Below are positions 14,471 to 18,742 of a stretch of DNA of 18,742 nucleotides, one piece after another (position 1 is the stretch's first letter; the number at the start of each line of letters is the position of its first letter). This DNA comes from DATBLZ01 sp036555065. GTDB lineage: Bacteria; Pseudomonadota; Gammaproteobacteria; Steroidobacterales; Rariloculaceae. The notes below the pieces were generated by a model, which did no database searches, was not told the DNA's origin, and was given only the letters and a program-made list of their open reading frames with translations. Where the stretch lies: NCBI GenBank assembly GCA_036555065.1, contig DATBLZ010000123.1:1-18742 (forward strand), read 5' to 3'. Position numbers and translations under genes: made by a program.

Positions 14471-17023
14471 ATGCAGGACGCAAAACTCATGGCTATTCGC
14501 GCCCGCGCGCTCGCTCTCGTTGCGCTCGCCGCTTCGGCCTTGGCCGGATGCAGCAGCGGCAGCAGCGGCGCACAAACTCAGCAGAATCCGCCGCCCCCGC
14601 CTTCGCCGGGCTCGACCTATAACGGTCCCCCGCCGGCAACCGCGGACGTCCAGGCGTTCAAGCTGAACCTCTGGGACAACATCCAGGCGACCAATCGCTG
14701 CGGGACGTGCCATAGCGTCTCGGGCGGCCAGTCGCCGATGTTCGCGCGCAACGACGACATCAACCTTGCATATCAGGACGCGAATCTCGTCGTCACGCTG
14801 ACGTCGCCGCAAGACTCCGAGATGGTGACCAAGGTCGGCGGCGGCCACAACTGCTGGATCGGCGACAATCAAGCTTGCGCAACGATCTTGACGACCTGGA
14901 TCACCAACTGGGCCGGCGTCATCGCGACGAACAGCGGCCGGGAGATCGTGCTCGAAGCGCCGACACTGCGCGATCCGGGCGCGAGCCGAAATTTCCCAGA
15001 CGACAACGGCGTGATGTTCGGCGCCACCGTGTACCCGCTGCTCGAGCAATTCTGCTCGAACTGTCACTCGTCGGGCTCGGCGGTCAAGCAACAGCCGTTC
15101 TTCGCCGAGGGCCCGGGGTCGGATCCGGATGCTGTCGAGCTCGCGTATGAAGCCGCGAAGGCCAAGATCAATCTCGACGATCCGGCGTCGTCGCGGCTCG
15201 TCGTGCGCTTGCGCGACGAGTTCCACAACTGCTGGACCTCGAGCTGCGCCAACGACGCTCAGGACATGGAGGACGCGATTACGGCGTTCGCCCAGGGCGT
15301 GCCGTTGACGCAAGTGGATCCTTCGCTCCTGACCAGCAAAGCGCTGACGCTCTACGAAGGCACGATCGCCTCGGGCGGCAATCGCTACGAAGCCAACGTC
15401 ATAGCGCTTTACGAGTTCAAGACGGGCCAGGGCACGATCGCGTACGACACGAGCGGCGTCGACCCGGCGATGGACTTGACGCTGTCGGGCAACGTCCAAT
15501 GGTTCGGCGGTTGGGGCCTCAATTTCACGGGCGGCCGCGCACAAGCGTCGACGGCGACGAGTGCGAAGCTCCGGAGCCTCATCACGGGCACGGGCGAGTA
15601 CTCGATCGAGGCCTGGGTTGCGCCCGGCAACGTCGTCCAAGAGGACACGCGCATCGTCAGCTATTCGGCCGGCACGACGCAGCGCAACTTCAACCTCGGC
15701 CAGACGATGTACAACTACGACTTCTTCAATCGGACGAGCAACTCCGACGCAAACGGCAATCCGCAGCTGTCGACACCGGCCGCCGCCGAGGTGCTCCAGG
15801 CGACTCTGCAGCACGTCGTCGCGACGTTCGACCCCGTCGACGGCCGCAAGATCTACGTCAACGGCGTGCTCGTCGCGGACCAAGACACGGCTCCGGGCGG
15901 CTCGCTCACGGACTGGGACGACAGTTACGCGTTCATGCTCGGCAACGAGATCTCGGGCAACGGCGAGGGGACGTGGATGGGCGTGATCCGCCTCGTCGCG
16001 ATCCATAACCGCGTGCTGACGCCTGCGCAGATCTTGCAGAACTTCGAGGCCGGCGTCGGCGAGAAGTTCTTCCTGCTCTTCAGCGTCGAGCACCTGACCG
16101 GCGTGCCGCAGAGCTACGTGGTGTTCGAAGCGGCGGTCTTCGACTCCTATGCGTACCTCTTCAAGAAGCCGTTCTTCATCAGCCTCGACGGCACGGCACA
16201 ACCGAACGGCATCGATCTCGAGCACATCCGCATCGGCATCAACGGCGCCGAGGCCCACGTGGGGCAGTCGTTCGCGAAGGTCGATACGGTCATCTCGGGC
16301 ACGCTCTATGACCCGGATACGGGCCAGGTTCTCGCGAACCTCGGCGGAGTATTGCCGCTCGAGAAGGGCCCGACGCTCGACGAGTTCTTCCTGACGTTCG
16401 ATCGAATCGGCGCGAACACGTTTGCGCGGCCGGCTGCACCCACGCCGGCGCCGCCCGTGCCTGTCGATCTACCGCCGGCTTCGGACATCGGCGTGCGCAC
16501 GTACGACGAGATCAGTGCAACCCTCGCGACCCTAACGGGCGTGAGCCAGCTCGACCCCGGAGTCGTCGCGGCGTACGACGAGGTGCGGCAGTCGTTGCCG
16601 GCCATCCCGACGCTCGAGGCCTACGTGTCATCGCATCAGGCCGCGATCGCGCAGCTCTCGATCGAGTACTGCCACGCGCTCATGGAGAACGCGGCGCTGC
16701 GCTCTGCGACGTTCCCGGGCTTCGACTTCAACGCGCCGCCGGCGACGGCGTTCGCGAGCGAGAATCTGTTGTTCGATCCATTGCTCGATCGCGTGCTAGG
16801 CGTGACCCAGCTCGGGCACCAACCCGACAAGAACGCGGCTCGCACTGAGCTCAGCAACTTGGTCAACGGCTATCCCGACAACCCGTCGCTCCCCGGAACC
16901 GGGCGCGCGGGTCTCTTGAACACGCTGCCGCCAGGTCAGGCGAATGACGCGCAGCGCACGCGCGCGATCGCGAAAGGCGTGTGCGCGTCGGTCGTCGGCA
17001 ACGCCGCGATGCTGGTCCAGTGA
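14471..17023 (+). CDS. LamG-domain lipoprotein with two duplicated heme c modules
   Basis: This 850-residue protein has a lipobox LAGC (Cys27) and then a Ser/Gly and Pro-rich spacer. Two related N-terminal modules follow. The first has CGTCH (77-81) and HNCW (126-129), and the second has CSNCH (195-199) and HNCW (252-255). Each HNCW is followed by another Cys (136, 259), probably a disulfide. Residues ~305-520 form a LamG/concanavalin-like jelly roll: 'ALYEFKTGQGTIAYDTSG', 'YSIEAWVAPGN', 'HVVATFDPVDGRKIYVNGV', 'WMGVIRLVAIHNRVL'. The ~330-residue C-terminal part has no domain I recognise. The LamG domain may bind carbohydrate or another surface ligand, while the hemes carry electrons. GGAG lies 9 nt before ATG 14471. 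ATG 14489 is an alternative start. Confidence 0.85.
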   Translation: MQDAKLMAIRARALALVALAASALAGCSSGSSGAQTQQNPPPPPSPGSTYNGPPPATADVQAFKLNLWDNIQATNRCGTCHSVSGGQSPMFARNDDINLAYQDANLVVTLTSPQDSEMVTKVGGGHNCWIGDNQACATILTTWITNWAGVIATNSGREIVLEAPTLRDPGASRNFPDDNGVMFGATVYPLLEQFCSNCHSSGSAVKQQPFFAEGPGSDPDAVELAYEAAKAKINLDDPASSRLVVRLRDEFHNCWTSSCANDAQDMEDAITAFAQGVPLTQVDPSLLTSKALTLYEGTIASGGNRYEANVIALYEFKTGQGTIAYDTSGVDPAMDLTLSGNVQWFGGWGLNFTGGRAQASTATSAKLRSLITGTGEYSIEAWVAPGNVVQEDTRIVSYSAGTTQRNFNLGQTMYNYDFFNRTSNSDANGNPQLSTPAAAEVLQATLQHVVATFDPVDGRKIYVNGVLVADQDTAPGGSLTDWDDSYAFMLGNEISGNGEGTWMGVIRLVAIHNRVLTPAQILQNFEAGVGEKFFLLFSVEHLTGVPQSYVVFEAAVFDSYAYLFKKPFFISLDGTAQPNGIDLEHIRIGINGAEAHVGQSFAKVDTVISGTLYDPDTGQVLANLGGVLPLEKGPTLDEFFLTFDRIGANTFARPAAPTPAPPVPVDLPPASDIGVRTYDEISATLATLTGVSQLDPGVVAAYDEVRQSLPAIPTLEAYVSSHQAAIAQLSIEYCHALMENAALRSATFPGFDFNAPPATAFASENLLFDPLLDRVLGVTQLGHQPDKNAARTELSNLVNGYPDNPSLPGTGRAGLLNTLPPGQANDAQRTRAIAKGVCASVVGNAAMLVQ

Positions 17024-17051
17024 TTCGCGCTCCGAATCTGAGGTAACGATC

Positions 17052-18713
17052 ATGCTCATCAAAGTCAAACGCAAGCTCCGTCACCCCGACGCGCCGCAAC
17101 GGCACGACGACCATCGTCGTCCCATGACGCGACGGGAACTCATCGGGCAAGGCTTTCTGACCGGCGGTGCGGCGGTGCTCACGACCGGCTTGTTCAGCCT
17201 GTTCGCGAATCCGCGCGCGGCCTTCGCGCAGCTCGCAGAGGACCTCGCGGCGGACGCGGGCGTGCTCGGCTGCGGCGTCGATCGAAGCGGCACCAAGATT
17301 CCGTTCATCTGCTTCGACCTCGCGGGCGGCGCGAACCTCGCCGGCTCGAACGTGCTCGTCGGTCAGCAGCTCGGTCAGCTCGACGTGCTGTCGACAGCGG
17401 GTTACCGCAAGCTCGGCTTGCCGGGCGACCAGATCCCGGGCGTCGCGGAAGCGGCCCCAAGCGCGACCGCTACGAGCAACGGCGATCACACCGACACGAG
17501 CCTCGGGCTCGCGTTCCACAGCGACAGCGCGCTGCTGCGCGGCATGTACGGAAGCTTCAAGACGGCTGGCATCGCTGCAAGCATCAACGGCGCCGTCATC
17601 CCGGCCCGCTCCGAGAACGATACCAGCAACAATCCGCACAACCCCCTCTACGGCATCCAGCGTGCGGGTGCCGAGGGCTCGATCCTGACGTTGATCGGTT
17701 CGCAGAACACGGACTCCGGCGGCAACTCGATGGCGCCGGCAATGATGATCAATGCCGAGTTCCGGCCGACGAAGGTCGACCGTCCGAGTGACGTGACGGG
17801 CCTCGTCGGCACGAGCGAACGGCCGAAGCGGTTGAGCCACGAGGACGAGGTCGCCGTGATGGAGGCGATCTACCGCCTCGGCAAACAGAAGATGGCCAAT
17901 CCCAACGTCGGCACTGGCCTGAATTTCCCCGATCCGAACCGGGCGCCCCTGACACGCGACCAGGTCGTCGAGGAGCTCGTGCGGTGCGGGTACCTCGACT
18001 CCGCCTACGTCACGGAAAAATTCGGCAATGTCGTGTTGAACCCGGCCACGGATCCGAACATCGTCGGCCCGACGGGCATCTTCACCGACGCGGAGTTCAA
18101 CGCCGGCGGCACGGACGGCAACGAGTTCCGCAAGACCGCTTCGGTCATGAAGATGGTCATCGACGGCTACGCGGGCGCCGGCTGCATCACGATGGGCGGC
18201 TACGACTACCACGGCGGCGCGCGCCAGGAAGGCGAGACGAAGGACTTCCGGGCGGGGCGCTGTTTGGGAGCGGTTCTCGAGTACGCCGCACGTATGGACA
18301 GGCAAGTGATGATCTACGTGTTCAGCGACGGCTCGCTGTCGAGCAACGGCGTCATCGACAACTCGGTCGCGGGCCGCGGCAAGGGCGAGTGGACGAGCGA
18401 CAACCAGGACACGGCCTCACCGTTCTTCCTCGTCTACAACCCGCCTTCGCGAGGCGGGCGGGCGCAGCTGCTCACGAGCGCGGGCCTGACAGCAGCGCAG
18501 CACCAGCAGCTCGGCTCCTTCTCGGCGGACGGCAACGTCGTGCGCGCCGGAACCCCGGGCGCGAACAACGTGAATCTGCTCGTCCATATGTTGCTGCTGA
18601 ACTACATGGCGCTCCACGGCGAGCAAAGCCAGTTCGCGAGCTTGTTCCCGAACCACGGCCTCGGCGATCCGGCGCTCTTCGATCGGTTGATCGCGTTCGC
18701 GCCGATCGCATAG
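17052..18713 (+). CDS. Tat-exported DUF1501-like protein
   Basis: This 553-residue protein has a twin-arginine signal at 26-32 (TRRELIG). It follows a 24-residue basic, His-rich extension and precedes the hydrophobic stretch 'GGAAVLTTGLFSLF'; cleavage is likely after 'AAFA'. The mature part has 'IPFICFDLAGGANLAGSNVLVG', 'LGLAFHSDSALLRGMYGS', 'VIPARSENDTSNNPHNPLYG' and 'GGYDYHGGARQEGETKDF'. These resemble a secreted family related to DUF1501, in the alkaline-phosphatase-like superfamily. Conserved Asp/His/Asn clusters could form a metal site. Tat export suggests a cofactor or metal loaded in the cytoplasm. Reaction unknown. GAGG 8 nt before ATG 17052 supports this start. ATG 17124 is a possible shorter one. 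It is 28 nt after the LamG gene. Confidence 0.75.
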   Translation: MLIKVKRKLRHPDAPQRHDDHRRPMTRRELIGQGFLTGGAAVLTTGLFSLFANPRAAFAQLAEDLAADAGVLGCGVDRSGTKIPFICFDLAGGANLAGSNVLVGQQLGQLDVLSTAGYRKLGLPGDQIPGVAEAAPSATATSNGDHTDTSLGLAFHSDSALLRGMYGSFKTAGIAASINGAVIPARSENDTSNNPHNPLYGIQRAGAEGSILTLIGSQNTDSGGNSMAPAMMINAEFRPTKVDRPSDVTGLVGTSERPKRLSHEDEVAVMEAIYRLGKQKMANPNVGTGLNFPDPNRAPLTRDQVVEELVRCGYLDSAYVTEKFGNVVLNPATDPNIVGPTGIFTDAEFNAGGTDGNEFRKTASVMKMVIDGYAGAGCITMGGYDYHGGARQEGETKDFRAGRCLGAVLEYAARMDRQVMIYVFSDGSLSSNGVIDNSVAGRGKGEWTSDNQDTASPFFLVYNPPSRGGRAQLLTSAGLTAAQHQQLGSFSADGNVVRAGTPGANNVNLLVHMLLLNYMALHGEQSQFASLFPNHGLGDPALFDRLIAFAPIA

Positions 18714-18742
18714 CCACGATCTCGTAACGACGGTGGCCGGCC

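Noticed and set aside
14402..16258. 618-codon open frame on the minus strand
   Set aside because: It is antisense to the monoheme/LamG genes, Arg/Val/Asp-rich as expected for GC-rich shadow frames, and without any domain motif.
16863..18305. 480-codon open frame on the minus strand
   Set aside because: It is a shadow of the DUF1501-like gene, with no motif and no ribosome binding site of note.

Overview
The window is GC-rich, densely coding chromosomal DNA from a Gram-negative bacterium. The gene content includes many secreted lipoproteins, outer-membrane beta-barrels ending in Phe, c-type cytochromes, a TonB-domain protein and a DUF6152 pair. This fits an environmental gammaproteobacterium, perhaps Steroidobacter- or Woeseia-like, but the lineage is an inference and no taxonomic marker is present. 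I see no rRNA, tRNA, CRISPR array, insertion sequence or convincing rho-independent terminator.

Layout: (1) 2-418 (+) is the 3' end of an FkbM-type methyltransferase. Its stop abuts the stop of the next, convergent gene. (2) 419-4001 (-) holds three genes in the order TPR protein, TonB-C-domain protein, and a large lipoprotein joining a PQQ sugar-dehydrogenase-like propeller to an SO2930-type diheme cytochrome. (3) 4044-5234 (+) is moeA, divergent from the TPR gene. (4) 5271-12762 (-) is a run of nine same-strand genes with gaps of 40 nt or less and several overlaps: an HzsA-like diheme lipoprotein, an SH3/beta-barrel protein, a lipoprotein beta-barrel, a TlpA-like thioredoxin, a DUF4266 lipoprotein, a DUF3570 beta-barrel, a DUF2845 protein, a DUF6152 protein and a 'DGRPDLSGVW' protein. 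(5) 12763-13256 is a 494-nt divergent intergenic region with a perfect 10-bp inverted repeat. (6) 13257-18713 (+) holds three genes: a monoheme secreted protein, a LamG lipoprotein with a duplicated heme module, and a Tat-signal DUF1501-like protein.

The most interesting part is the divergent block 6869-18713. Two gene sets, possibly coexpressed, encode five or more extracytoplasmic heme sites, one of them of the unusual CX4CH type. With them come three beta-barrels, a thiol-disulfide protein and a tiny lipoprotein ending in GGGCGCN. I infer a cell-envelope redox or electron-transfer system whose substrate cannot be read from the sequence. Two other points deserve attention: the TPR/TonB junction, where an expected ATGA overlap reads ATAA with a perfect Shine-Dalgarno in front, and the duplicated heme + HNCW module in the LamG protein.
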